Shown one piece after another: positions 53,075 to 61,007 of a DNA stretch of 64,000 bases. The stretch lies in contig JBFMBL010000005.1 in NCBI GenBank assembly GCA_040755195.1, positions 22,862 through 86,861 on the forward strand, read 5' to 3'. Under the pieces are notes generated by a model. That model was not told the DNA's origin. It made no database searches and saw nothing but the letters and a program-made list of their open reading frames with translations. Made by a program: the position numbers and the translations under genes. This DNA comes from SURF-55 sp040755195. GTDB taxonomy: Bacteria > Bacillota > Desulfotomaculia > Desulfotomaculales > Ammonificaceae. Positions within the stretch are counted from its first letter, which is position 1. Each line of letters begins with the position of its first letter.

Positions 53075-54065
53075 CGCTATCACCTCCCCCAAACAGTTTT
53101 TGTTTTACGGCCTCGGACACCCCGGGCCCGTAATCCTGCCTTTCGAAAAATGCATCGACGTCCGCCGGTGTCGGGTCCGGCGGGCACATAAACTTTATAC
53201 ATGCAAGCGCAGCCCGAATATTCTCCTCCAGTTTTTTTCTATCCGCCGCGTCCGGATCGGCGCGGGGCGGTCCGGGCCCGGAGGCTTGCGCCCGCGGCGG
53301 AGGATCGTACTCCATCACCGCTTCCAGGGTTGTCCAGTTTTTCTCTGCCCAATCCCGTAGTATCGCCTCCGCGTAGGCCTGCCGCGATTTTCCACGCACA
53401 GCCGCCCGCCGGTTCGCCTCGTCAACCAACTCGGGAGGATATGTAGTTTCGGTCTTTTGCTTCGCGTTCTCCTCAGCCGAAAAATTTTGAGCGGGGCGGA
53501 GCGGATCGTTTTCCTCGCGCGCGTACGCGCGTTCCGCTCCGCTTTCTTTCTTTTCTCTTTCTTTTCTTTTCCTTTCCTTTAGGCGCGAATCATTCCCCGA
53601 ATCATTCCCCGAATCATTCCCCGAATCATTCCCCGAATCATTCCCCGAATCATTCCCCGAATCATTCCCCGAATCATTCCCCGAATCATTCCCCGAATCA
53701 TTCCCCGAATCATTCCTGTAAGAAAGGTTCTCGGCAGGCGGCGCAGGAAAAAGCGAACGCCGTGGCCTTTCCACCGTCTGCCACTTCCCCCACCGCCGCC
53801 AGGCATAAAATAAACCCCCTTCAGCCGCGTAGATGTCCAGCGCCAACACTCCGGCGATCGCGCGCATGTCTGCTTCGATCTCCGCGGCCGGGATGTCGTC
53901 ATACGGAAAAACCTGCGCGCGGACAAACGCCGGGTTTGCCACGCCGCGACCCTCGTCGTCGGCAAGCGAAAACAACCCGACGGCCAAAAGCCGTTGCCGG
54001 ATCGTCAGCCGAGCCACATCCTGGGACTGCCAAAAATTTGGGTCGATCATCCTGCGCCGGGCCAT
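53049..54065 (-). CDS. Phage replication initiator (replisome organiser)
   Basis: 338 residues. The N-terminal region (DPNFWQSQDVARLTIRQRLLAVGLFSLADDEGRGVANPAFVRAQVFPYD) is a winged-helix pattern shared by phage replication organisers. The middle holds eleven NDS(G/R) tetrapeptides (encoded by 12-bp repeats), followed by charged helices and a C-terminal DnaD-like part. In lambda and several other phages the origin lies as direct repeats inside the initiator gene, which this resembles. Overlaps the zinc-finger gene downstream. Confidence 0.7.
   Translation of the reverse strand: MARRRMIDPNFWQSQDVARLTIRQRLLAVGLFSLADDEGRGVANPAFVRAQVFPYDDIPAAEIEADMRAIAGVLALDIYAAEGGLFYAWRRWGKWQTVERPRRSLFPAPPAENLSYRNDSGNDSGNDSGNDSGNDSGNDSGNDSGNDSGNDSGNDSGNDSRLKERKRKEREKKESGAERAYAREENDPLRPAQNFSAEENAKQKTETTYPPELVDEANRRAAVRGKSRQAYAEAILRDWAEKNWTTLEAVMEYDPPPRAQASGPGPPRADPDAADRKKLEENIRAALACIKFMCPPDPTPADVDAFFERQDYGPGVSEAVKQKLFGGGDSGGASRGDT
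53587..53716. repeat. Eleven 12-bp direct repeats (possible origin iterons)
   Basis: Ten exact copies of GAATCATTCCCC plus a final GAATCATTCC, in perfect 12-bp register, inside the initiator gene. On the minus strand the unit is GGGGAATGATTC. Multiples of 12 bp place sites on nearly one face of the helix. Confidence 0.92.
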
Positions 54066-54191
54066 ATTTACCCCCTGTGTTTATTTTAGCGCCGCCGCCG
54101 AACGGCGCTTTGTTATACCAATGCCATGCATTGCCGCCGCGCTGCCGGACTCCGCTCAGATGAGCCGGCGCATCACACCGCTCCACTCTGC

Positions 54192-54830
54192 CTATGCCTT
54201 ACAACACACAACAAGACTTAACACCGGCGTCATTTCGAACGTGAACTGCCCGTACGAACCATTCCTAAACTGCCCGAGGCCCTTAAACCGACCGTAGGAC
54301 AGGATCTCACGCAGGACCGCCTTGTCGATCTCCTTATTCTTGAGCAGCCGGATCACCGCGTCGAACTTCGTCCCCTCGCGTACGTAGTCAGACCTGACTA
54401 CCGTCACGCGCGGCCCCTGCATTGTCATTGCCCTCAGGGGCCGCTCGATGTACCCGTCCGGCTTGGCGGCCAACCTAATCCGTCGCGGCTCAATAAAGAC
54501 AAACTGGTCAATCTTACTCTTAAGGTTCTTTATCCCGAGCTGCTCCTTGATCGTATTCCCGGCTTCTTTGAGAAAACCCAGGACCGCGTAGTTATACAGG
54601 AAGACCCCGTGCTCATCGGTATGGAAGCCGGTCCATCCCGACTTTTCCAGGGCGCCGTCCGGGACCGTGGCAGCCTCCTCGACTGCCAATTTTGGGTCTG
54701 GAATCATCGGGTTGCCTTTGCCGTCCTTTTTACCGGCGATGTACCGTGTGTATACTTTTTCGTCCTTCGGGACCGTGCCGAGGATCGGCTCTATCAAGGT
54801 AAAACGGATTTTATACAGCTCAAATTGCAT
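54192..54830 (-). CDS. Phage protein with RAMP-like glycine-rich loop, unknown
   Basis: 212 residues. Starts with a beta strand (QFELYKIRFTLIEPILGTV). The C-terminal LREILSYGRFKGLGQFRNGSYGQFTFEM resembles the glycine-rich loop of RAMP-type ferredoxin-fold RNA-binding proteins. No catalytic residue is evident. It lies between the zinc-ribbon gene and the initiator gene. The likeness may be superficial. Confidence 0.5.
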   Translation of the reverse strand: MQFELYKIRFTLIEPILGTVPKDEKVYTRYIAGKKDGKGNPMIPDPKLAVEEAATVPDGALEKSGWTGFHTDEHGVFLYNYAVLGFLKEAGNTIKEQLGIKNLKSKIDQFVFIEPRRIRLAAKPDGYIERPLRAMTMQGPRVTVVRSDYVREGTKFDAVIRLLKNKEIDKAVLREILSYGRFKGLGQFRNGSYGQFTFEMTPVLSLVVCCKA

Positions 54831-54832
54831 AT

Positions 54833-55213
54833 TTATGCATCCCCTTTCTGGGTTGTTTTGTTTTCGGGACTGACGTTCGTGCGGATCAGGTCATACAGGC
54901 GCCTTAAGCAGCTTTCCGTGACGCTTAAGATGCAGGCGTAATGCTTGTCGAGCATCTTACTGTAAGCCTCGACCGCAGGATCGGTGTTCATCGTTCGCAC
55001 CATTTTCAGCCGGAAACACGCCATGCTCAGATCCCGGCGTGTGCCTTCTGCCATGTCCAGTATGGCGCGCAGGTCCTGGATGTTTGCCGATTTGACGTAG
55101 TGCGGGTTGTCCATTTCCCGTTTACAGAACTCGCACTTGATAACCTTTTCGTGCGGATGTTCGAAGGCACTGAAAAACGACTTCAGGCAATGAGGGCAAA
55201 GCCAGGCTGCCAT
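54833..55213 (-). CDS. Zinc-ribbon phage protein, unknown
   Basis: 126 residues. N-terminal zinc ribbon (LCPHC...IKCEFCKREM) and a helical C-terminal half (DLRAILDMAEGTRRDLSMACFRLKMVRTM). Possibly a replication or transcription accessory. Two bases separate it from the next gene. Not recognised beyond the zinc motif. Confidence 0.5.
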   Translation of the reverse strand: MAAWLCPHCLKSFFSAFEHPHEKVIKCEFCKREMDNPHYVKSANIQDLRAILDMAEGTRRDLSMACFRLKMVRTMNTDPAVEAYSKMLDKHYACILSVTESCLRRLYDLIRTNVSPENKTTQKGDA

Positions 55214-55426
55214 CTACATCACCCTTTGCAATTTTCTTTTCGCTGCCCAGGCATTAAGGTTCCGCTGTGCCTCTTCTCGTGTTCCGACAATCGGCATTGC
55301 CGTGGATTTCACTCGTCGATTACACCCAGATGGACCGCGCCAAAAAGTACCGAATGTATCTCCCCCAAGTCCAGCCGCGACAAACAACACCCGCCCGTTT
55401 TCGTCGATATACCTTGCGCCATTCAT
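55214..55426 (-). CDS. Small phage protein, unknown
   Basis: 70 residues from ATG 55426 with AGGAGGTGG about six bases upstream; a longer frame to 55528 would overlap the Rad50-like gene. Contains RYIDENGRVLFVAAGLGGDTFGTFW and a basic C-terminus (NAWAAKRKLQRVM). Unknown. Confidence 0.5.
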   Translation of the reverse strand: MNGARYIDENGRVLFVAAGLGGDTFGTFWRGPSGCNRRVKSTAMPIVGTREEAQRNLNAWAAKRKLQRVM

Positions 55427-55427
55427 C

Positions 55428-57407
55428 TTAAACCACCTCCTGTGCCGCCGACACCGGCCGGACCGCACCATCTTCCACCAGGAACACCGACAGCCCCGGA
55501 ATGCCGGGGTTTCGCGGCGCCGTCTCACCCAGAGCCGACAGGATGATGATCGTATCGTAGTCGTCCCGGATCTTCAGCAGCAAATTGATCAGCAGGGATT
55601 TGTTACCCGGGTCCAGGATCTCGCAGTCGTCAATCACCAGTAAACGCAACCCGGTGAGGCTGTTAAGCACGTCCTGCAGGATGATCCCCACGCGCATCCG
55701 CTCGGACGTGCTCAGGTTGTCCAGGCTGGTGGTCACGTCGCCGGTGGTGACTTTGATATCGAAGTCCTTCGAAACGTCGAACTTGATCTGGTAGTGGCCG
55801 CCGGTGAGCATCCCCAAGCGCTCGTTTGCGTGCTCCTGCACCCGGCCCATCACGCCGGCCAACAGGTCCGCCTTGATGCCCTTTGGCCCGAAGGCTTCAA
55901 CGAGCACTTCCAGCCAGGCCACCTCATCCCGCTTCCTGGTCAGTGTTTCGGTCAACCTCTCCCGATCGGCGCGGGCGCGTTCTTCTGCCGCGATTTGCTG
56001 TACCAGCTCGTCACCGCGGGGAATGCGCTGCGAAAGCTCGTCAAGCTCCTGCTGCACTTCAGCGGAACCGGTGACAGAGGCCTCGGCCTGGTCAAGCTCC
56101 GTCTTCGCCGCCTCTTTGTTCTGTCGCAGCTCGTCAAGCTCTCTTGCGACCCTTTCCCGGTCTTCCTTCGCTCGAGTCAGAGTACCCAGTTTCCGACTCG
56201 CTTCTGTGTGCGCGTCCGCGGCTGACTGATAGTCCTTTTCTAACGCCGCCAACTTGTCCAGCGCCTCGCCATGCTTTTGTGTTGCCGCGTCGATGTCGAT
56301 TTGCAACTGCTCGATCATCTTTGTTTTGTCCGCGGTGCAGGTCAGCTTCGGCGCCAGCGGACAGGAGGGCGCAGAAGACCGCGCGTTAAGTAGGTTCCTG
56401 GCTGCTGTCCAGGCGTTTAAGTTCGCTTCAATACCCGCGTGGATATTCTGCTGTATCTTTAGTTCCTGCGCCGCAAGGTCGGCCTTCTTTTGCAGTGCAG
56501 GAAGCTCGCTTTCCAGCCGATCCAGCTCGGCCTGGTCGAAGTCGCCTTCCGCATATTCCTTGTGCTTCGCTTCGTACCGCTGAAATGCCGTATAGTACCG
56601 CGCTTTCAATCCCTCAATATTTTGCCGCCCAGCAATAACCCGCCCGTTCTGCTGAAGGAGCTCCTCCTTGCGGGCCCTTAGCTTTGCCAGGTCCGCACGG
56701 ATCTGCTCCCGGGCCTCCCACGCACCGTCGGGAAGAGTGCTTGCCTTCTCGCCGGCGCCGGCCAAGGCTTCCAACTCTTTCAAGGTTTTCTTCGCCGCGG
56801 TGCGCTCCTTGTAGACGCGCTTGTAAATGTCGTCGAGGACCTCCGGGCCGCCGTCCACCAGGTCCTGGTTGACCTCCAGGGCGAAGTATTCCCGCAGACC
56901 CTTGGGGATCACTCGCCCTTGTCTCCCGAGAAAATTTTCAAAAGACTCGAAGACGCGCACTTTGTCGAACCGCAGCCCGAGCAGATTAAACAGTAGGTTT
57001 TTCTGTTCGTCGGGCCGCATGTCGATAAACCGCCCGGTGTTCAGCGCCGCGGCAATCACATCCGCGCCGGCGGCTAGGTATTCATACAGCGCGTCCTGCT
57101 GCACGGTCAGGCCGCCCTTCCAGTCGGCCACATCCAAAGCGTTGGGGATGGCCCGGGTAACGTAACCCAGGCCATCTACGGTAAGCTTTATAAGCGCCTC
57201 TTTGGCGCCGCGCTGAATAAGTTCCTCGGCGCCGCGGCCGGCGGCGTCGGTAAACTCACAGCGCCCCGTCAAGGCGTACTCGATCGCCGCCTTAATCGAT
57301 GACTTGCCGGAATTGTTTTTACCCACGAATACGTTGACGTGGTTAAGGTCAATCGCTGTAGCGGTATGGTTACGAAAACCGTTCAGGATCAGCTCGTTAA
57401 TTTTCAT
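55428..57407 (-). CDS. Rad50/SbcC-like ATPase
   Basis: 659 residues. Walker A VGKNNSGKSS (about 28-37), ABC-type signature LSTSERMRVGI and Walker B LLVIDDCEIL near the C-terminus; coiled coils between about residues 200 and 480 with a central Cys pair (CPLAPKLTC) that could form a zinc hook. This is the Rad50/SbcC layout, shortened. Normal partners are Mre11/SbcD, absent here; the neighbouring PD-(D/E)XK nuclease may replace it. DNA end processing or replication role inferred. Overlaps the next upstream gene by four bases. Confidence 0.8.
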   Translation of the reverse strand: MKINELILNGFRNHTATAIDLNHVNVFVGKNNSGKSSIKAAIEYALTGRCEFTDAAGRGAEELIQRGAKEALIKLTVDGLGYVTRAIPNALDVADWKGGLTVQQDALYEYLAAGADVIAAALNTGRFIDMRPDEQKNLLFNLLGLRFDKVRVFESFENFLGRQGRVIPKGLREYFALEVNQDLVDGGPEVLDDIYKRVYKERTAAKKTLKELEALAGAGEKASTLPDGAWEAREQIRADLAKLRARKEELLQQNGRVIAGRQNIEGLKARYYTAFQRYEAKHKEYAEGDFDQAELDRLESELPALQKKADLAAQELKIQQNIHAGIEANLNAWTAARNLLNARSSAPSCPLAPKLTCTADKTKMIEQLQIDIDAATQKHGEALDKLAALEKDYQSAADAHTEASRKLGTLTRAKEDRERVARELDELRQNKEAAKTELDQAEASVTGSAEVQQELDELSQRIPRGDELVQQIAAEERARADRERLTETLTRKRDEVAWLEVLVEAFGPKGIKADLLAGVMGRVQEHANERLGMLTGGHYQIKFDVSKDFDIKVTTGDVTTSLDNLSTSERMRVGIILQDVLNSLTGLRLLVIDDCEILDPGNKSLLINLLLKIRDDYDTIIILSALGETAPRNPGIPGLSVFLVEDGAVRPVSAAQEVV

Positions 57408-57709
57408 ACCAATCCCTCCCTAATGGGGCATTCGGGCATTAGGTCACTTGTTACGCCGTACCATTTGGGGCACTCATGGGGATGGTCACACATGCCCTTG
57501 CCTTCGTCTTTTGTCCCCATGCGCTCGATGTCTTCCAGCTCGAACCGCCCCGGATACCCGCAATCGTTCCGTACTGGCATCGACTTCCCGAGCGTGGCCC
57601 GCATGAACGAACTGACCGGGTTGGCCTCCGCATGCCCTCTCGGAATCCCGGCTGCCTCGGCGGCGTTGACCGCCATTTCCTTCAGGTCGTCAGGCAGCTT
57701 ATGCGGCAT
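57404..57709 (-). CDS. Small cysteine-containing phage protein, unknown
   Basis: About 101 residues from ATG 57709 (GGGGGTG upstream). KGMCDHPHECPKWYG and MPECPIRE give a Cys/His cluster. N-terminus helical (DDLKEMAVNAAEAAG). It overlaps the Rad50-like gene by 4 bases and the nuclease gene by about 11, suggesting these three genes form one functional unit. Confidence 0.55.
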   Translation of the reverse strand: MPHKLPDDLKEMAVNAAEAAGIPRGHAEANPVSSFMRATLGKSMPVRNDCGYPGRFELEDIERMGTKDEGKGMCDHPHECPKWYGVTSDLMPECPIREGLV

Positions 57710-58811
57710 TGTCTTCACCCCCGGCCTTTTTGCTCTTGAAGGATGTGTAGCTCTTGTCCTTCAACAGCGCCTTCAGCTCATCGCACAGCGCCGGGTTGCT
57801 GAGTAGCTTTTTCGATTTCGTCATGTTGGCGCTGAGATACGGCGCCGGGTCGATGTTGTGACTGGTCAAAAGCCGCGCAAATTCTTTGACGTTTTCGATG
57901 GCCGCAGAATTTACGAGAAAAAAACCGTACTGCAGCCCGTTCGCCTCGACTGCCCCGTTCACGTTGCAGTATGCTTTCAGCGCCTCCTTCCTGACAGAGA
58001 TCTTCCGTTCGAGGACCGCCAATTCTTCGGCCACGGCCTTGGCGTCGTCTGCTGTCGCGATCGGGCGCACGTCGGCGGGTATGTTGTCAGCGGCCGGGCA
58101 CTGGCTGGAGTAAGCGCACCAGCCGCAGAAGTGCCCCGGCTTGGCCGGGAACTTACCCTTCGCGATCGCCGCCTCGACCTGGGAAATCAGCCCCAAGATC
58201 TGCCCCTCGACCTGCGCCACGCGGGCGGCGTCGAGCTTGGCCTCCCTGACGACGTTATGACGGATGAAATCTAACCGGACGGTGAATTGATTGACCTGCG
58301 GATATTCTTTCGTTATCAGCCAGGCGTAGACGGCAAGTTGAAAGTCGCTTTCGACATCGGCCTGGGTCCGGAGCTGGTAGTCGGTCTTATAGTCCGTGAT
58401 GATCGCCTCTTCACCCCGAATGTCCAGCCGGTCGATGATCCCGCGGAAAAGGTGCTTTTTTTGGAGCCAGGCTTGTACCCACTCCTCGATCCCGACCAGC
58501 GTCCGCGGGTCCACCGTGCGGTTGTCGGCGAACTGCTGCGCCAGAGCAAGGACCTCGGAAAACCTGTCCGAGGTAAGCCCGCAGGAGTTTTCGTAAAAAC
58601 ACCGCTGCACGATCGCCGGCATCTCGGTGATGTCCGTTTCGCACCCGCAGTCAAGGCAGTGCTGATTGTAAGCCGCAATGATCTTGTGCATCAGGCCCCC
58701 GAAGGCCAGCGCGTCGCTGGCCGCTTCGGGAAGCTTCTGGACGTATTTCATATGAAATGCTGCAGGACACGACTCGAACAGGTTCAACCTGCTGTAAGAG
58801 TAGTCACGCAT
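57699..58811 (-). CDS. RecB/Cas4-like PD-(D/E)XK nuclease
   Basis: 370 residues. SYSRLNLFESCPAAF is the N-terminal Cys motif of RecB-family nucleases with an iron-sulfur cluster; a matching cluster GHFCGWCAYSSQC occurs near residues 228-238. The catalytic core is FRGIIDRLDIRG...AIITDYKT, the D-(X)n-DXK arrangement. This is the AddB/Cas4-like nuclease of phage recombination modules. Pairs with the Rad50-like ATPase downstream. Confidence 0.85.
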   Translation of the reverse strand: MRDYSYSRLNLFESCPAAFHMKYVQKLPEAASDALAFGGLMHKIIAAYNQHCLDCGCETDITEMPAIVQRCFYENSCGLTSDRFSEVLALAQQFADNRTVDPRTLVGIEEWVQAWLQKKHLFRGIIDRLDIRGEEAIITDYKTDYQLRTQADVESDFQLAVYAWLITKEYPQVNQFTVRLDFIRHNVVREAKLDAARVAQVEGQILGLISQVEAAIAKGKFPAKPGHFCGWCAYSSQCPAADNIPADVRPIATADDAKAVAEELAVLERKISVRKEALKAYCNVNGAVEANGLQYGFFLVNSAAIENVKEFARLLTSHNIDPAPYLSANMTKSKKLLSNPALCDELKALLKDKSYTSFKSKKAGGEDNAA

Positions 58812-58813
58812 TC

Positions 58814-58999
58814 TTAATTCCCCCTTTTCTTAAACACGTTTAGCCCGATCTTGATCTCCTCGCTGCCCGGCACCGCAGCGCTTCCTTCCGTGCTGGCGAC
58901 GATGGTCGTCTTCCCGGATGACGAAGGACCGAACTCCCTCGACAGGTCAACGATGATGTGCAACTTATCGCCGTCCACCTTCATCTCAACGTTTTTCAT
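58814..58999 (-). CDS. Small phage protein, unknown
   Basis: 61 residues. Beta-rich with KLHIIVDLSREFGPSSSGKTTIV and a C-terminal EEIKIGLNVFKKRG. SSGKTT looks like a P-loop fragment but the protein is too short to be an NTPase. Start overlaps the stop of the upstream small gene by one base. Confidence 0.6.
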   Translation of the reverse strand: MKNVEMKVDGDKLHIIVDLSREFGPSSSGKTTIVASTEGSAAVPGSEEIKIGLNVFKKRGN

Positions 59000-59202
59000 C
59001 AGATTATCCCCGCTTCTTTCAGGTTTTTAATGAAAGACACCATACCTTCCGCGCACATCAGAACAAACTCCTTGCTGTTGATATCCGCTTTTATGTCCAG
59101 TTGACCGGGGCCCGTTTCCTCGAAACCCAACCGCTGCCGCGGCGCTTGTGACTTTAAGGTTTTCCGGGACACGATCTGCGTTCGTTCATCGATAATCGTC
59201 AT
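58999..59202 (-). CDS. Small phage protein, unknown
   Basis: 67 residues. KADINSKEFVLMCAEGMVSFIKNLKEAGII forms a helical C-terminus. Lies between the directionality factor and small gene with tight spacing. No family recognised. Confidence 0.55.
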   Translation of the reverse strand: MTIIDERTQIVSRKTLKSQAPRQRLGFEETGPGQLDIKADINSKEFVLMCAEGMVSFIKNLKEAGII

Positions 59203-59212
59203 ATCGCACCTC

Positions 59213-60319
59213 CTAAAAGAAACTCTGCTGCGCCGGCTGCGCTACGGTCAGAGGAGGGGCCTGTGCTGCCGGCACTTCGGCTTCTTCTCGCCGCTGGATC
59301 TCAGCCCGCAAAGCCTCAAGCAGCTTTTCTTTGTCCAGGTTAGGCTTCGCAAGCTGCGCCTTCCGCTTTGCGTGCGGTGTCCCGAGCTTGTCCCAAGTCG
59401 CGTGCAGCTCCTTCTCCAGCAGCGCATCCGTCTCAGCTATAAACTGCTTATGAGCGTCAGTCTGCGTGGCGGCCGCCCGGTCTGCTGTAGCCTGCTCCGC
59501 TTTTTGCTCCTTCTTGGTCTTGCCGTTGCCGGCGGAGGCCTGCGGTATCGTCTTCTGCACCGGCGGCTCTGCGGTCTGCGCGTCCAGGGTGAACGGCTCC
59601 GGGTCTTCTTTGTTCAGGACCGCGTCAGGATAGAGATCCTCCGGGCGGTCGTTGTCGTCGGGCTTGTCGACCGTAAATTCGGGGAGGGCCTTTTGTGCGA
59701 AGTTGATCAGCTTATCTAGTGTGAACGGCGCCACGAGGTCCAGTACGTAAACAATCTTTTTTTTACCGCCGGGAGTAACTTCTTGTGACTTGAGAGTGAG
59801 CTTTAAGGGGATCATGCGGATGCGGCCTCCTGTTACCCCCCGGATCATCGTTATGACGCTGTTGAGGTTGACAATGCTGTGAAAGCTCGTTGTGTTGATC
59901 TGCCAGACGCCAAGTCCCGGAACCCGCGGCAGCAAAAACCGGATGTTCGCCAGGCGTCGACAGTGTTTTTTTAAGAACCATTCGCACTCATCAGGGCAGC
60001 ACTCGGTCTCCTGAATCCCCCCGGTTTCCGGGTCAATCGCCGTCGCCCGCTCCCCATCGCCCTTGCAGAGCAGGCCGGTCGAGCTACCGTAACGCTTGTA
60101 CCACTGCGGGAAAAAGATTTCCTCGTCTTCGACTGGGAACATGATATCCAGTGCCCGGGGCTTCTCCCCGTAGACCTTCTGGACCTCGGGCGGGCAAACG
60201 AAGTAGTCAACTGCCTTCGGATACTCCTGCCCCGTCCGCTTCGAAACGTCTTTCTCGCCCAGCCGGATCTTCCCCAGCCGCGGGAGCCTTTTGATATCAG
60301 ACACACCTTTAATCGCCAT
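59213..60319 (-). CDS. Recombination directionality factor-like protein (phiC31 Gp3 type)
   Basis: 368 residues. The first ~230 residues carry the conserved features I recall for phiC31 Gp3-like factors: IKRLPRLGKIRLGEKD, DYFVCPPEVQKVYGEKP, DIMFPVEDEEIFFPQWY, a Cys-rich segment (ECCPDECEWFLKKHC) and FLLPRVPGLGVWQI. Such proteins bind large serine integrases and switch them to excision (attL x attR). The remainder is acidic/alanine-rich. It is an early gene under the lytic promoter, so it would be made upon induction. Family identity is from recognition, not a search. Confidence 0.8.
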   Translation of the reverse strand: MAIKGVSDIKRLPRLGKIRLGEKDVSKRTGQEYPKAVDYFVCPPEVQKVYGEKPRALDIMFPVEDEEIFFPQWYKRYGSSTGLLCKGDGERATAIDPETGGIQETECCPDECEWFLKKHCRRLANIRFLLPRVPGLGVWQINTTSFHSIVNLNSVITMIRGVTGGRIRMIPLKLTLKSQEVTPGGKKKIVYVLDLVAPFTLDKLINFAQKALPEFTVDKPDDNDRPEDLYPDAVLNKEDPEPFTLDAQTAEPPVQKTIPQASAGNGKTKKEQKAEQATADRAAATQTDAHKQFIAETDALLEKELHATWDKLGTPHAKRKAQLAKPNLDKEKLLEALRAEIQRREEAEVPAAQAPPLTVAQPAQQSFF

Positions 60320-60349
60320 ATTACTCAGCTCCTTTCTTTAAGCTGGTCC

Positions 60350-60451
60350 TTACCGGATTACGCCGCCGGACTGGAAGTAATCAGCCCAGCGTTTTAGCCA
60401 TTGCCTCTTGTATCTCCAGACGCGATAGGATTCCATTAGCCTCCGGAACAT
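60350..60451 (-). CDS. Possible small basic protein (33 residues)
   Basis: ATG 60451 with GGGAGG nine bases upstream. A very basic, aromatic peptide (FRRLMESYRVWRYKRQWLKRW). It overlaps the adjacent gene in another frame by about 70 bases. The ribosome site is the main support. Confidence 0.35.
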   Translation of the reverse strand: MFRRLMESYRVWRYKRQWLKRWADYFQSGGVIR

Positions 60452-60599
60452 CGCCTTCATCCTCCCTTTCCCCGAGATATCCCTCGGGTAGAGTTTCGGG
60501 ATCAAAGAATTTCGGGTCTTCGTCAAGAGGCTGACTAAGAACGAACAGTATCGCCCTGCGCATCCTGTCTTCATCCGGGAAAAACCTCACCTGTCCCAT
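60381..60599 (-). CDS. Small early phage protein, unknown
   Basis: 72 residues from ATG 60599 (GGAGG eight bases upstream). GQVRFFPDEDRMRRAILFVLSQPLDED then an acidic middle and helical end. Early gene between the Cro-like regulator and the directionality factor. Unknown. Confidence 0.6.
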   Translation of the reverse strand: MGQVRFFPDEDRMRRAILFVLSQPLDEDPKFFDPETLPEGYLGEREDEGDVPEANGILSRLEIQEAMAKTLG

Positions 60600-60639
60600 G
60601 GTCACTTCCTCCAGTTCCTTGACGGAATTACCGCCGACT

Positions 60640-60903
60640 TCAATGTGCGTTATCGCTTTCGTCCAATGCAGTATGTTTGTTTTTTTCACCTCCCTGGTTG
60701 ATATTATCAACTTCGACGCCAAAAATAATCTCGTCAAGCGACACTCTAAACACTTGCGCTATACGCCGTGCGACAGGCAATGATGGACGTTCCTTCCCAG
60801 CCAGTATCTGTGTGTAGAACGGGCGAGAAATACCGACTTCTTTTGCAATATCCGCATGGGTTCGCTTCGCTTTTTCGTGCAGTTCTTTCAGTGTATGCTT
60901 CAT
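60640..60903 (-). CDS. Cro-like HTH regulator (XRE family)
   Basis: About 87 residues. LKELHEKAKRTHADIAKEVGISRPFYTQILAGKERPSLPVARRIAQVF is an XRE helix-turn-helix; the acidic tail is short. It is the first gene after the leftward promoter, divergent from the repressor, the position of Cro or an excisionase-type antirepressor. A perfect 15-bp operator-like palindrome (60697-60711) lies inside the 3' part of this gene. Confidence 0.8.
   Translation of the reverse strand: MKHTLKELHEKAKRTHADIAKEVGISRPFYTQILAGKERPSLPVARRIAQVFRVSLDEIIFGVEVDNINQGGEKNKHTALDESDNAH
60697..60711. promoter_or_regulatory. Operator-like site (perfect 15-bp palindrome)
   Basis: GTTGATATTATCAAC, a perfect inverted repeat of GTTGATA around one central base. 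It matches the operators in the divergent promoter region, but lies within the Cro-like coding region. Confidence 0.7.
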
Positions 60904-60918
60904 TGTTACCACCTCCGC

Positions 60919-60954
60919 GTTGATTCTACCAACATTATAGTTGATGCTGCTAAC
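60919..60954. promoter_or_regulatory. Two operator sites at the lytic promoter
   Basis: GTTGATTCTACCAAC (60919-60933) and GTTGATGCTGCTAAC (60940-60954), 21 bp centre to centre, two helical turns. The second fills the promoter spacer and the first abuts the -10 downstream. Confidence 0.8.
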
Positions 60955-60962
60955 CCCGTCAA
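60934..60962 (-). promoter_or_regulatory. Leftward lytic promoter
   Basis: -35 TTGACG (60957-60962), 17-bp spacer, -10 TATAAT (60934-60939) on the minus strand, near consensus. It would drive the Cro-like gene and the rest of the leftward operon. Operator sites flank and fill it. Confidence 0.8.
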
Positions 60963-61007
60963 CTGTTTTAAAAAAAATTTTTTAAAAAATTTTGTCGGAG
61001 GAAACTT

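Noticed and set aside
53587..53716. CRISPR array
   Set aside because: The repeats are contiguous 12-mers without spacers and lie inside a coding frame; no cas genes are present.
53899..54186. 95-residue minus-strand frame between the initiator and the RAMP-like gene
   Set aside because: It overlaps the initiator by more than 160 bases and has no convincing ribosome site or family features.
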